Both the position numbers and the translations under genes were made by a program. From Alphaproteobacteria bacterium (GTDB lineage: Bacteria; Pseudomonadota; Alphaproteobacteria; Micropepsales; Micropepsaceae), in assembly GCA_016783965.1 (NCBI GenBank), contig JADHVO010000002.1, forward strand, positions 372,001-436,000: a stretch of DNA of 64,000 nt, read 5' to 3'. The notes under the pieces are model-generated. The model was not told the DNA's origin, did no database searches, and saw only the letters and a list, made by a program, of their open reading frames with translations. Below are positions 47,228 to 56,028 of the stretch, piece by piece (position 1 is the first letter of the stretch; the number at the start of each line of letters is the position of its first letter).

Positions 47228-49711
47228 CTATTTCTTGAGTCCGACCGCCCGCCGCATCTGCGGCGTGATCCGAATTGCACTGGATTCTAGCCCATCCCAC
47301 GGATCAGCCGCCAGAGTCTCCAGCCGCTTGAACACCGTTTGGCGATTGAACGCCATGCCGTTGGTAAGATTCCTTAATTCGTCCCAGCGGATCGGCGTGG
47401 CCACGGGAAATTGAAGCCGCGCGCGCAGCGAATAGCTCGCGATCGCGCTGGCGCCGCGCCCGTTGCGCAGATAATCGATGTAGATCTTCCCCTTGCGCCG
47501 TTCCTTCGACGCAACCGCCGTGAACAGGCCCGGCGAATCCGCCGCCGCTGCCTTCGCCAGCGCTTCGGCAAAGGATTTCATCTCTGCCCAGTCGTGCACC
47601 GCGTCGATCGCCGTCACCAGGTGCAGCCCCTTGCCCCCGGTGGTGCGCAGGAACACCCCGAACCCGAGCGCCTTCATCCGGTCGCGCAGGATCTCCGCCC
47701 CGTCGCACACCCGCGCCCAAGGCAGGCTCTCGTCGGGATCGAGGTCCATCACAATTCTGTCGGGATGCTCCGGATCATCGACCCTGCAGCCCCACAGATG
47801 AAACTCCACCGCGCCGAACTGCGGCAGCCCCAGATAGCCCTTCGGCTCCGTCACCGTGATGAACGCCGCGCGGCCCTCTTCGTCCTTCAGCTCCACCTTC
47901 TCGACGCCGTCCGGCAATCCGTGAAACGCGTGGCGCTGGTAGAACAGATCGTTGATGTCGCCGGTCGGGCAGCGGATGATCGTCACCGGCCGCCGCAGAA
48001 GCTCGGGCAGCAGCCAGTCGCCGACCCGCGCGTAGTAAAGCGCGATGTCCAGCTTGGTGACGCCCAGCTTGTTGTCGGCGCTCCCGGCAAACATCCCGCG
48101 ATCCGGATTGGTCAGATGGATCGACGCCAGCTCCTTATCGCCGATCAGCTTGGGCTTGAGCGACTTCCTCCCCGCCGGCCGCTTCTTCACCGGGGCGATA
48201 CTCATGAACACAGGCGCGCGCGGCGCGTTGTCTGACGACCGGCTGCGATAACCAAGCTCGATCGTCCAGTTGGGCTCGATCCAGTGCGCGTCGGGCGTCT
48301 TCGGCACCGTCACCACGGGCCTGGCGATCTCCACCTTCGCGAACTGAGGATACAGCTCGCGCCCGCGCGTCTCCGACAATCCCGATCCCGCGCGGCACGC
48401 GTACACCAGCTCGCCGCCCCGCTCCTCCGCCAGCACCAGCGACGTCACCGTCTTCGGCGCACTCGACAGGAAGCCGATCACCGTGAACGTGCCGATCTCG
48501 ACTCGCTTCACCTTCACCCAGTCGCTGGAGCGCTTCTGCACATATCGCGAATCCGCCTTCTTGGAGACGATGCCCTCCAGTCCCATCCGGCTCGCCTGCG
48601 TGAACAGCTCCTGCCCGTCGCCTTCGACATAGCTGCTGAGCTGCACCGCCGACCGCGCATCCACCAGCGGCGTCACCAGTCCCTCCAGGGCCCGCTTGCG
48701 CTCGATGAGCGTCACCCCCGACAGGTCGTGCCCGTCGAGGTAACAGAGGTCGAACGCGAAGAACGTGAAGGTGTGCGACACGCCGCCATCCGACAGCGCC
48801 TCTTCCAGCAGGTTCAGCGACGAGATCCCGCGCGCATCCTGCACTACGATCTCGCCGTCCAGGATCGCCGTTTCGCACGGCAGCTTCGCGAACGCCTTGC
48901 TCAGCGCGCCATAGCGCTTCGTCCAGTCATGCCCGTTGCGCGTGATCAGCGTCACCTTGCCGTGATCGAAGAACACCAGCGTGCGATAGCCATCATACTT
49001 GATCTCGTGCAGCCAGCCCTTGCCGCGTGGCGCGGCATCCGCCTGCGACGCCAGCTCCGGCGACCACTTTGCGGGAAACGGCGCCGCCTTCGCATCGGCG
49101 AGCTTCCCGGCCTTCGGCACCGACGCCGCCTTCTTGGGGGGCGCGGCTTCCACGGGCGTGTCATCCACCGGCTTGCCGGTGATGACCGAGTTCGGTTCCT
49201 CCTTCAGTACATCGTAATCGGCCAGCGGCCGCGCCGCGATGTCCCGCTCCTTGATCAGCAGGAAGTTGGTCGGATCGTCCGGCAGCTGCACCAGCGTCCA
49301 TCCACCCGACAGCTTCTCCCCCGCCAGCCGGAATTTCAGCTCGCCGTTCTTCAACGCCTCGTCGGGATCGTCGGCCAGCGTCACCCAGGTGCCGCGGTCC
49401 CACACGATCATGTTGCCCGCGCCGTAATTGCCGTCGGGGATCGCGCCCTCGAACGACAGATACTCGAGCGGATGATCCTCGGTAAGCTTCGCGAACCGGC
49501 GCACCTTGGGATCGAGGCACGGCCCCTCCGGCACCGCCCAGCTCCGCAACGTGCCGCCAATCTGCAACCGCAGGTCATAGTGCATCCGCCGCGCATGATG
49601 CTGCTGCACGCAGAACATCGGCGCATCGCTCTCCTCCGCCACAGAGCCCTTCGGCTCCGGCGTGCGATCGAATTTCCGCTTGGCGTGATAGCGCTTGAGA
49701 TCGGACGGCAT
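47228..49711 (-). CDS. ligD: ATP-dependent DNA ligase LigD
   Basis: 827 residues in the order phosphoesterase, ligase, polymerase, as in Pseudomonas rather than mycobacteria. The phosphoesterase domain shows QQHHARRMHYDLRLQ and WAVPEGP; the ligase adenylation lysine is in HEIKYDGYR near residue 240; the polymerase domain shows MDLDPDESLPW and TTGGKGLHLV near 680-710. It processes and seals double-strand breaks held by Ku. Confidence 0.96.
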   Translation of the reverse strand: MPSDLKRYHAKRKFDRTPEPKGSVAEESDAPMFCVQQHHARRMHYDLRLQIGGTLRSWAVPEGPCLDPKVRRFAKLTEDHPLEYLSFEGAIPDGNYGAGNMIVWDRGTWVTLADDPDEALKNGELKFRLAGEKLSGGWTLVQLPDDPTNFLLIKERDIAARPLADYDVLKEEPNSVITGKPVDDTPVEAAPPKKAASVPKAGKLADAKAAPFPAKWSPELASQADAAPRGKGWLHEIKYDGYRTLVFFDHGKVTLITRNGHDWTKRYGALSKAFAKLPCETAILDGEIVVQDARGISSLNLLEEALSDGGVSHTFTFFAFDLCYLDGHDLSGVTLIERKRALEGLVTPLVDARSAVQLSSYVEGDGQELFTQASRMGLEGIVSKKADSRYVQKRSSDWVKVKRVEIGTFTVIGFLSSAPKTVTSLVLAEERGGELVYACRAGSGLSETRGRELYPQFAKVEIARPVVTVPKTPDAHWIEPNWTIELGYRSRSSDNAPRAPVFMSIAPVKKRPAGRKSLKPKLIGDKELASIHLTNPDRGMFAGSADNKLGVTKLDIALYYARVGDWLLPELLRRPVTIIRCPTGDINDLFYQRHAFHGLPDGVEKVELKDEEGRAAFITVTEPKGYLGLPQFGAVEFHLWGCRVDDPEHPDRIVMDLDPDESLPWARVCDGAEILRDRMKALGFGVFLRTTGGKGLHLVTAIDAVHDWAEMKSFAEALAKAAAADSPGLFTAVASKERRKGKIYIDYLRNGRGASAIASYSLRARLQFPVATPIRWDELRNLTNGMAFNRQTVFKRLETLAADPWDGLESSAIRITPQMRRAVGLKK

Positions 49712-49864
49712 GCGTCAGCAGCCTAGCACAGGGCAGCTGTCTGAAGATCGGCGTCATCACAGGCCCTGGCCGACGACTTCGGTCACGTCCCGCCACGCCG
49801 GTCAACATGGCGGTGTCATCGCGGGCACTTCTCGCGCACCTCGCATCCGGCGCGCGGCCATCGG

Positions 49865-50896
49865 CTATTTCCAGAACAGGACCGCTCCAAGGACTATCCC
49901 GGCGATCCAGGCTGTCTCGCCGAGCATGAGCGCAACGGGCTTCCACCCGGCTTTGACGACCGCGCCAAACGACGTCTTGATGCCCAGCGCTGCCACGGCG
50001 GTCACAAGACACCAGCGCGACGCGTCTCCGGCCATCGCGACAGCACTCTTCGAAATGGCGCCCATGCTTCCAAGGGCAACGAGCCCGGCAAAGGCAAGGA
50101 GAAAGAGCGGCATCGGCAACCGCGTCCCGGGCTGCGCTCCCGGCTTTCCGATGAAGAAGCCGATCGAAAGGACCACGGGCAACAGCATGCTCACGCGCAG
50201 CAGCTTGACGTATGTGGCGATGTCACCAGTCTGAAGCGAGATCGTGTACCCGGCGCCCTCGACCTGGGCGACATCGTGGATCGTGCCACCCAGGAAGATT
50301 CCCGCCGCCGCGTGACCGAGATGCAGTGCACCGGCCAGCAGTGGATAGAGGATCATGGCAAGGGTCGAGAATGCCGTTACGATCACGACCGTGAGGATCG
50401 TGTCTCGCTCGCCTTCCGGTCCCTTGGGCAGAACGGAACTGATGGCAAGCGCTGCCGAGGCGCCGCAGATGCCCACGGAGCCGCCGGACAACAGCCCGAA
50501 CGAACGTGACAGGCCGAGGCGCCTGGCGGCCCAGGCGCCCAGCAGGATCGTCGAGCCTGTGCCGACAAGCACGGTCGCCAGCGGCATGAGTCCCAGGCCG
50601 AGAATCTGTGTGACCGTAATGCGGGCGCCGAGGAGCGCGACGCCCACCCTCAGGATATTCTTCGATGCGAAGTCGATACCCGGGAGGCAGGGGCCTTCTT
50701 CGTAGAGAAAATTGAAGGCCATGCCGATCAGCAGCGCGAACAGCATGACAGGCGACTTGTATTGTTCGCCCAGCCATGTTGCGGCCAGGCCGATGGTGCC
50801 CGCCGCAATCAGTCCAGGATAGAGGCGCCGGACTGCGGCCAAACCCGAAGCGTTCCAACCATCGAACCCAAGCCGGCGTGTCTGTACTTCAGACAT
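49865..50896 (-). CDS. YeiH-type putative sulfate exporter family transporter
   Basis: 343 residues, about ten membrane spans, of the UPF0324/YeiH family: FLYEEGPCLPGIDFASKNIL, GVALLGARITVTQI, SGGSVGICGASAALAIS and GGTIHDVAQVEGAGY are characteristic. The family is named for a suspected sulfate or anion export role that is not well proven. It is the last gene of the BKACE operon and overlaps the 42-residue membrane peptide gene by eight bases. Confidence 0.88.
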   Translation of the reverse strand: MSEVQTRRLGFDGWNASGLAAVRRLYPGLIAAGTIGLAATWLGEQYKSPVMLFALLIGMAFNFLYEEGPCLPGIDFASKNILRVGVALLGARITVTQILGLGLMPLATVLVGTGSTILLGAWAARRLGLSRSFGLLSGGSVGICGASAALAISSVLPKGPEGERDTILTVVIVTAFSTLAMILYPLLAGALHLGHAAAGIFLGGTIHDVAQVEGAGYTISLQTGDIATYVKLLRVSMLLPVVLSIGFFIGKPGAQPGTRLPMPLFLLAFAGLVALGSMGAISKSAVAMAGDASRWCLVTAVAALGIKTSFGAVVKAGWKPVALMLGETAWIAGIVLGAVLFWK

Positions 50897-51017
50897 GAGG
50901 CCCGCGCCCAATGGCGTTCCGCACGCGCTGGCCGAATCCCTGAAAGGTCATGACGACCTGCCGGCGGGCCCTGGGAAACAGGAACGCCAGCAGGGCCAAA
51001 ATGGCAGTCGTCAGCAT
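50889..51017 (-). CDS. 42-residue putative membrane peptide
   Basis: MLTTAILALLAFLFPRARRQ and a basic C-terminal half form one membrane span with a positive inside. The start shares its A with the stop of the BKACE gene (TGATG), and the end overlaps the YeiH gene by eight bases. Such tight packing between two real genes supports coding despite the small size. It may be a partner of the transporter; no family recognised. Confidence 0.6.
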   Translation of the reverse strand: MLTTAILALLAFLFPRARRQVVMTFQGFGQRVRNAIGRGPHV

Positions 51018-52072
51018 CAGGCGGCGGAGCGCACGGGCACGCCGCGCTGACCCGATACCCTGTTTGGAGGCATCCCGAGCCTCGCCAGTGTTTCGTCGAT
51101 GCCCTGGTACTGAACACCGATCTGGTAGATGCGCTTCGCATCGTTGCCGTCCGCCACCTCGCGGCCGAGTTCGCGGGAGATACGCACCATCTGTTCGATC
51201 TGCTGGACCGACGTGCGGCGCTCGCCCTTGCCGCCCCAAAGGTTGTCTTCAATGCCCACGCGAACATGCAGGCCCAAAGCGATCGCGATGGTGTTCATCG
51301 GCGCGACGTGGCGCATGAGGCCTTCGATCGTGAGTACCGCGCCATCCGGCGTGCGGCGGGCAAACTCCAGGAGATCGGCAGGATGCGTGCCGGAGGCGCC
51401 GCCGCCGATGCCCACATAGTTGAGCACGAGCGGTCCGGAGTAGTGACCGCGGCGAATGAGGCGCTCAACCGTTTCGAGCTGCGCGATGTTGCCGAGCATG
51501 AAGTGCGGCTGGATGCCGGCGGCATTCAGGCGCTTGAGGTGCTCAAGATAGAAGCTCGGGCTCGCTTCCACGATCATCTCGCGATAGGCCGCGTGATAGG
51601 CGGGCAGCGCCAGCGACGTTCCGGCTACGTCATCCTCGCTCATCAGCTCCGTGACGTTCATCTGGCTGGTGTTGATCGCGATGGTGACCTGGTCCGGTTT
51701 CGGGTTGAGGTCTGCAAGCATGTGCCGCGTGTCGTAGCTCAGCCATTTGGCGGCTTCGCCTTCACCTTCGGGCGCGAAGGAAATCGAGCCGCCTACCTGC
51801 AACAGCATGTTCGGCACCGCATCGCGAAGGCGCGCGATCATCTCGTTGAACATCGACAGCCGCTTCGAGCCCTGTCCGTTCGCTTCGCGGACATGGATGT
51901 GCAGGACGCTGGCGCCGGCGTTGTAGCAATCGACCGCCTTCCGCACTTGGTCGTCCATCGTGACCGGAATGTCGTCGGAATCGCCGGGGAGAAATTCGGG
52001 ACCGTAAGGCGCGGCCTGAATGACGAGCTTCTCCTGGTTTTCGGGCAGCAGGGAGTCATCGAGAAAGTGCAT
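51017..52072 (-). CDS. BKACE family (3-keto-5-aminohexanoate cleavage-type) enzyme
   Basis: 351 residues, zinc-dependent TIM barrel. The two zinc histidines are H58 and H60 in LHIHVRE, and the C-terminal VGIEDNLW supplies the conserved glutamate. Family enzymes cleave a beta-keto acid with acetyl-CoA to give acetoacetate and a new CoA ester; substrates vary widely. It is about 40-50 residues longer than the usual 300. AAGGAGG stands before the ATG. It lies in an operon with a CMD-like protein and an exporter. Confidence 0.9.
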   Translation of the reverse strand: MHFLDDSLLPENQEKLVIQAAPYGPEFLPGDSDDIPVTMDDQVRKAVDCYNAGASVLHIHVREANGQGSKRLSMFNEMIARLRDAVPNMLLQVGGSISFAPEGEGEAAKWLSYDTRHMLADLNPKPDQVTIAINTSQMNVTELMSEDDVAGTSLALPAYHAAYREMIVEASPSFYLEHLKRLNAAGIQPHFMLGNIAQLETVERLIRRGHYSGPLVLNYVGIGGGASGTHPADLLEFARRTPDGAVLTIEGLMRHVAPMNTIAIALGLHVRVGIEDNLWGGKGERRTSVQQIEQMVRISRELGREVADGNDAKRIYQIGVQYQGIDETLARLGMPPNRVSGQRGVPVRSAA

Positions 52073-52448
52073 GGTGTTCCTCCTTCAAGTCGTGTTTGCG
52101 TTGGGCGTTCATCTCTTCTGCGAGAATGGGGAAACCGAGCGCGCAGGAGTGGATGCCGAGCACGGCGACGCCCTGCAGGACGGCCATGATCTCCTCGGGC
52201 GTTGCTCCCACCTCGAGGGCGCGGCGGATGTGCCGGCGCACGCCCGGTGCGTAGAGGTGCGTGCAGGACGCATCGACCGCGATGGCGATCAGCTCCCAGA
52301 CCTTGGGCTCCAGGACATTCTTGAGGCGTGGCGCCACGCCCATCGCGACAAATTTTTCGACCCAATCCGGGTCAAGCGCGAACATCTCGTCCCAGGCGGA
52401 ATTCCATTCGCCGGTGGCACGGAGCGCGTCACAGGTGGGTGTGGTCAC
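52056..52448 (-). CDS. Carboxymuconolactone decarboxylase-like (CMD/AhpD fold) protein
   Basis: 130 residues. ELIAIAVDASCTHLYAPGV and RRALEVGATPEEIMAVLQ are the CMD core, with C-x(2)-H rather than the C-x(2)-C of peroxidase-type members. The start is GTG with GGGAG six bases upstream. It overlaps the BKACE gene by 17 bases and begins the operon. Its likely role is as a small accessory enzyme in ring or keto acid breakdown. Confidence 0.88.
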   Translation of the reverse strand: MTTPTCDALRATGEWNSAWDEMFALDPDWVEKFVAMGVAPRLKNVLEPKVWELIAIAVDASCTHLYAPGVRRHIRRALEVGATPEEIMAVLQGVAVLGIHSCALGFPILAEEMNAQRKHDLKEEHHALSR

Positions 52449-52499
52449 GAGTATCTCCCTCAGGGCTCATGAACCGTAGGACGCGCCGTTGCCGGGATG

Positions 52500-52536
52500 T
52501 TGACATTCCGGGACATGATGTTGCTTATTTGGGACA
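52500..52536 (+). promoter_or_regulatory. AraC-gene promoter region with 21-bp-spaced direct repeats
   Basis: TTGACA at 52500-52505 followed after 17 bases by a weak -10, GCTTAT. GGGACA occurs at 52510-52515 and again at 52531-52536, exactly two helical turns apart, the spacing expected for the two half-sites of an AraC-type dimer. The site lies between the divergent regulator and the BKACE operon. Confidence 0.45.
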
Positions 52537-52555
52537 CCGATCAGGGCCACGCCAG

Positions 52556-53581
52556 ATGCGCCACCTATGCCGCAGTGCAGGATTGACCGGCTTTTCAGAG
52601 GTCTGTGCCCAGCTCGGGCTGGACGCGCCGCGTTTGGCGCACGAGGTTGGCCTCCCGGTCGCGGCACTGTCCAACCCCGATCTGAAGATACCGTCCTTGT
52701 CGGTTGCCAGGCTTCTTGAAGCGGCAGCGCGCCGAAGCGGCAATCAGGAGATCGGCCTCCGCATGGCAGAGATTCGGCGCCTCTCCAACATGGGGGCGGT
52801 CGGCCTGATCGCCCGTGAACAGCCGAGCCTGCGCAAGGCGCTGGAGGTCATGGTTCAGTACCAGTGGATGCAAAACGACAGCGTCGTCGCTCATATTGAG
52901 GAGGAATCGGAGATAGCGATTGTTCGGCTGAGCTTCGTGGGCGAGGTTCGGAAACTGTCGCGGCAGGCGGTCGAGTTGTGCATCGGCGTCCTGGTGCGCA
53001 ACGTCCGGTCGTTGCTCGGGGAGCGATGGCGGCCGCAGGCGGTCTGCTTTGCCCATCCAAAGCCGTCCACCTTTGACAGATACCGCCGCGTGCTCGGGGT
53101 CGCGCCGCTTTTCGGCCAGGAGTTCAATGGAATCGTGTTCGAGCGTCGGGACTTGGAGACAAAGATCACCTCCGCCGATCCTGACATGGCACGCCAGATC
53201 GAGCGCTACGTTGCGCAGATGAGACCAGACAGAAGCATCGTCGCCGAAACCGAAGAACTCATTGCCCTTCTGTTGCCGACCGGGCGTTGCACGGCGGATG
53301 CCGTCGCGAAGCGGATGAACGTCGACCGCAGGACGCTTCATCGAAAACTGTCGTTGGAGCGGACGAGTTTCAGGGAGGTCCTTGGTCGCCAACGCATGGC
53401 TTTGGCGAAATCGCTCATGGCCGACCCGAAGCGAACGCTCGTGTCGGTCGCGGATCAGATTGGGCTCTCTGGCGCCAGCGCCTTCTCTCACTGGTTTCGG
53501 CGCCATCAGGGGCACCCACCGCGGCGCTCATCGACACGCACGCCCGCGGGGCGCGCGGCGAGGAAAGCACGGCCGTCATAG
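52556..53581 (+). CDS. AraC-family regulator with N-terminal arabinose_bd-type domain
   Basis: 341 residues. The N-terminal 190 (DAPRLAHEVGLPVAALSNPD, ARRSGNQEIGLRMAE, VGLIAREQPSLRKALEVM) match the OruR-like ligand-binding type. The C-terminal 100 have the two AraC helix-turn-helices (ADAVAKRMNVDRRTLHRKL and VSVADQIGLSGASAFSHWF). The ATG at 52556 opens the conserved domain; the frame is open further upstream without support. Divergent from the CMD-BKACE operon, it is the likely local regulator. Confidence 0.9.
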   Translation: MRHLCRSAGLTGFSEVCAQLGLDAPRLAHEVGLPVAALSNPDLKIPSLSVARLLEAAARRSGNQEIGLRMAEIRRLSNMGAVGLIAREQPSLRKALEVMVQYQWMQNDSVVAHIEEESEIAIVRLSFVGEVRKLSRQAVELCIGVLVRNVRSLLGERWRPQAVCFAHPKPSTFDRYRRVLGVAPLFGQEFNGIVFERRDLETKITSADPDMARQIERYVAQMRPDRSIVAETEELIALLLPTGRCTADAVAKRMNVDRRTLHRKLSLERTSFREVLGRQRMALAKSLMADPKRTLVSVADQIGLSGASAFSHWFRRHQGHPPRRSSTRTPAGRAARKARPS

Positions 53582-54163
53582 CCACGGACCCGCGCGACGC
53601 GGGCAGACGCCGCATCGCCCCACTAGAACAAGAGCTTAGGTCATATTGACAATCTGTCAGAGATTTTTCCTAACTCTTCTCTTGAAGCTGCCCTTTTCGT
53701 CCTTATTTCCCTACGACCCCCCAAACATCGTCAGGAGTACACAACCATGCAGGGCCGCCCGGCGCCGCGCACGCGCGGAAGCCATTTTTCGGCGGCACGA
53801 CAGCGAGGCACGAGAACAGACAGGTAAGGGCCCGGCTCGTGGGGACCCGCTTGACCGCGCATGCGGCGTCCATCGGACGCTTTGGATCGCTGCTTCGCGC
53901 CCGTCATGAGAACCGCGGAGACGAAATGCAGGTGCATGTGCGCAGCGCTGAAAGATGCGCCGGGCGATGCTTGCCTGGCAGCGCGGGCGCACGCCCTCCC
54001 GGAAGGCCAACCGGGAGGGCGTGTGTCTATGGGAAGCGAAAATTCCAGCGGACAATTATGTTGCCGAAGCGCCGCCAACCCACTGCCGGTCAATGCTTTT
54101 CGCCGGAAAAGCTGTTCATTGACAGCGAACGCCGCGCCCCCTAAACATCGCGCCCTTCCATCG
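53582..54163. other. Gene-poor 582-bp stretch before tRNA-Leu
   Basis: No convincing protein gene. It holds a small palindrome TGACA-ATC-TGTCA (53647-53659) over a TTGACA, a 26-codon Arg-rich frame (53747-53827) with AGGAG six to seven bases before its ATG region, and a perfect 13-bp inverted repeat (53990-54023). A long minus-strand frame here runs through the tRNA and is not a gene. Confidence 0.6.
53990..54023. repeat. Perfect 13-bp inverted repeat
   Basis: CACGCCCTCCCGG (53990-54002) and CCGGGAGGGCGTG (54011-54023) pair fully around an 8-base loop. There is no T-tract on either side, so it is not a plain terminator. Confidence 0.7.
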
Positions 54164-54248
<85 letters not shown>

Positions 54249-54319
54249 CCGTTCCCTCCACGGGGAACGAAGCGGTCTTCTCCCTGCGGGGAGCGGCATA
54301 GGCCCTGCCGATCGAGAGG

Positions 54320-55240
54320 GTGGGCTTGGGGGCACCCATGCGCGCACCGGTTCTCGACGACGACAGCGCACAAGCCTTCGGCGGCCGTCATTCGGTCCTG
54401 AAGCTCGACACCGTCGAGGGCTATCTCAACGCATTCACCAGCGCCCTGCGACCGAAGTTCAACCTGGTCTATATCGACGCCTTCGCGGGCAGCGGATCGT
54501 TCAAGTTCGGAGGATCTCCGGCGCTGGGGTTCATGGCCGCACGGCCAGCAACGGTGCACGATGGTTCTGCGCGGCGCGCGCTAGCTGTGTCGCCGCCCTT
54601 CGACCAGTTGCATTTTATCGATATCGACGAGACTAACGCTGAGCACCTTCGCAGCATTTCCGCCGGCCGCCGCGGCGCACATGTGCACTGCGAGGACGCC
54701 AATATCGCAGTCCGGAGGATTTGCGAGCAGACGGACTGGGGTGGCAGGCGCGGCGTCATCTTCCTTGATCCGTTCGACACCGCCGTCGCGTGGGACACGC
54801 TGGGTGTGATCGCCAAGACCAAGTCGCTCGACGTCTGGTATCTCGCCCCGCTTGCCGGCATCTATCGCAACGCACCGCATGATCACGGCGATCTCACGCC
54901 GGAGAAGAAGCGCACCGTTACGCGCATCCTCGGCACGCCCGACTGGGAGCCGGAATTCTACAAGATGCCAACGCAGCGGACCTTCTTCGATGGCGACCTG
55001 CACAAGTCGCCGCGCCGCGTGCTGGATACTGATGGCATCCAGAACTTCATGAAGCGAAGGCTGGAGACGGTTTTTCCCTATGTGGAGAAACCACGCACGC
55101 TCTATGGCGGATCGAGCGGCGCATCGCCGATGTTCAGCCTGTTCTTCGCGATGTCGAATCCGAGTAGTGCCGCTAGGCGGGTTGCACTTCCGATCGCGCA
55201 GCACCTCTTGAAGCCGAAGGCCGGACAGTTCCGGCGCTGA
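54320..55240 (+). CDS. tcmP: Three-Cys-motif partner protein TcmP
   Basis: 306 residues from a GTG; an ATG six codons in (54338) is an alternative. LVYIDAFAGSGSF (residues 49-61) looks like a nucleotide or SAM-binding loop, LHFIDID follows, and IFLDPFDTAVAW is a motif-IV-like DPF. This is the TcmP family, named for travelling with the three-Cys-motif (Gp37/Gp68, DUF5131) protein, which here lies convergent with a 68-base overlap. A methyltransferase-like fold is likely; the function is unknown. It is the first prophage gene after tRNA-Leu. Confidence 0.8.
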   Translation: MGLGAPMRAPVLDDDSAQAFGGRHSVLKLDTVEGYLNAFTSALRPKFNLVYIDAFAGSGSFKFGGSPALGFMAARPATVHDGSARRALAVSPPFDQLHFIDIDETNAEHLRSISAGRRGAHVHCEDANIAVRRICEQTDWGGRRGVIFLDPFDTAVAWDTLGVIAKTKSLDVWYLAPLAGIYRNAPHDHGDLTPEKKRTVTRILGTPDWEPEFYKMPTQRTFFDGDLHKSPRRVLDTDGIQNFMKRRLETVFPYVEKPRTLYGGSSGASPMFSLFFAMSNPSSAARRVALPIAQHLLKPKAGQFRR

Positions 55241-55973
55241 TCGGATACTCGTCGAAGGTCTCGCCGTCGATCTTGCGGCCGGTCGCCTTCTTGTTGACGC
55301 CGCCCCATTGTTTGAAGAAGAACGCCGTCTTATGTCGCCGGCAGGCCTTCCGGATATCGTCGATCCAGGCGCGTTCCATCGGTCGCGCTTCCGGGCCGCT
55401 CTCGCCGCCGACGATCGCCCAGTGAATGTCCGTCAGGTCTGGGCGCCCCACCGGCCCGATCAGCGGCTCCAGTGAGACGAAGCGCACAGCGGCGCGGACG
55501 TGGCGCAGTTGGTCCAGCCGGAAGAGATAGGGCGCACTCTCAACACTGGTGCCAAGCCAGACATTCGGCAGCTGTGGAAATTGTGCCGTGATCTCCGCCA
55601 TGCGGTCGGGACGCTTCGTCAGGATCTGGAACGTGTGCGCCGGAGCCCGCGCCATCACGCTCCAGACCTGGCCGACGAAGGTGGCTGGCACATCGGCGTG
55701 GAAGAGGTCGGACATCGAGTTCACGAAGACACGCCGGGGCTTCGTCCAGGACAACGGAACCTCCAGCGCCACCTGGTCCAAGCGCACCTTCCCGGTCCAC
55801 TTGGCGCGGCCACCGGTCTTGCGCGTCAGCCCGGCATATTTTGGATTGCCCATGGCCTCGAGGCGCGACGCCATCCGCATCGCGTAGCAGTTGGTGCAGC
55901 CGGGCGAGAGGATTGTGCAACCCGCGACCGGATTCCACGTCATGTCCGTCCATTCGATAGACGTGTCGGCCAT
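55173..55973 (-). CDS. Phage Gp37/Gp68 (DUF5131) three-Cys-motif protein
   Basis: 266 residues. The start SIEWTDMTWNPVAGC leads to three cysteines C19, C26 and C29 (C-x6-C-x2-C), suggestive of an iron-sulphur cluster as in radical SAM proteins. Later family blocks are VNSMSDLFHADVP, ILTKRPDRM, NVWLGTSVES, FVSLEPLIGP and IVGGESGPEARPM. GAGGAGG stands before the ATG. It is common in phages and mobile elements, its chemistry is unproven, and TcmP is its usual partner. Confidence 0.88.
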   Translation of the reverse strand: MADTSIEWTDMTWNPVAGCTILSPGCTNCYAMRMASRLEAMGNPKYAGLTRKTGGRAKWTGKVRLDQVALEVPLSWTKPRRVFVNSMSDLFHADVPATFVGQVWSVMARAPAHTFQILTKRPDRMAEITAQFPQLPNVWLGTSVESAPYLFRLDQLRHVRAAVRFVSLEPLIGPVGRPDLTDIHWAIVGGESGPEARPMERAWIDDIRKACRRHKTAFFFKQWGGVNKKATGRKIDGETFDEYPISAGTVRPSASRGAARSEVQPA

Positions 55974-56028
55974 TGCGTCCTCCTCGGACGATTCTATGAC
56001 ACCGAATCGGCGAAGTGAATCCCTCGCG

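Noticed and set aside
48284..49726. 480-codon + strand frame opposite ligD
   Set aside because: Antisense shadow with Arg-rich composition.
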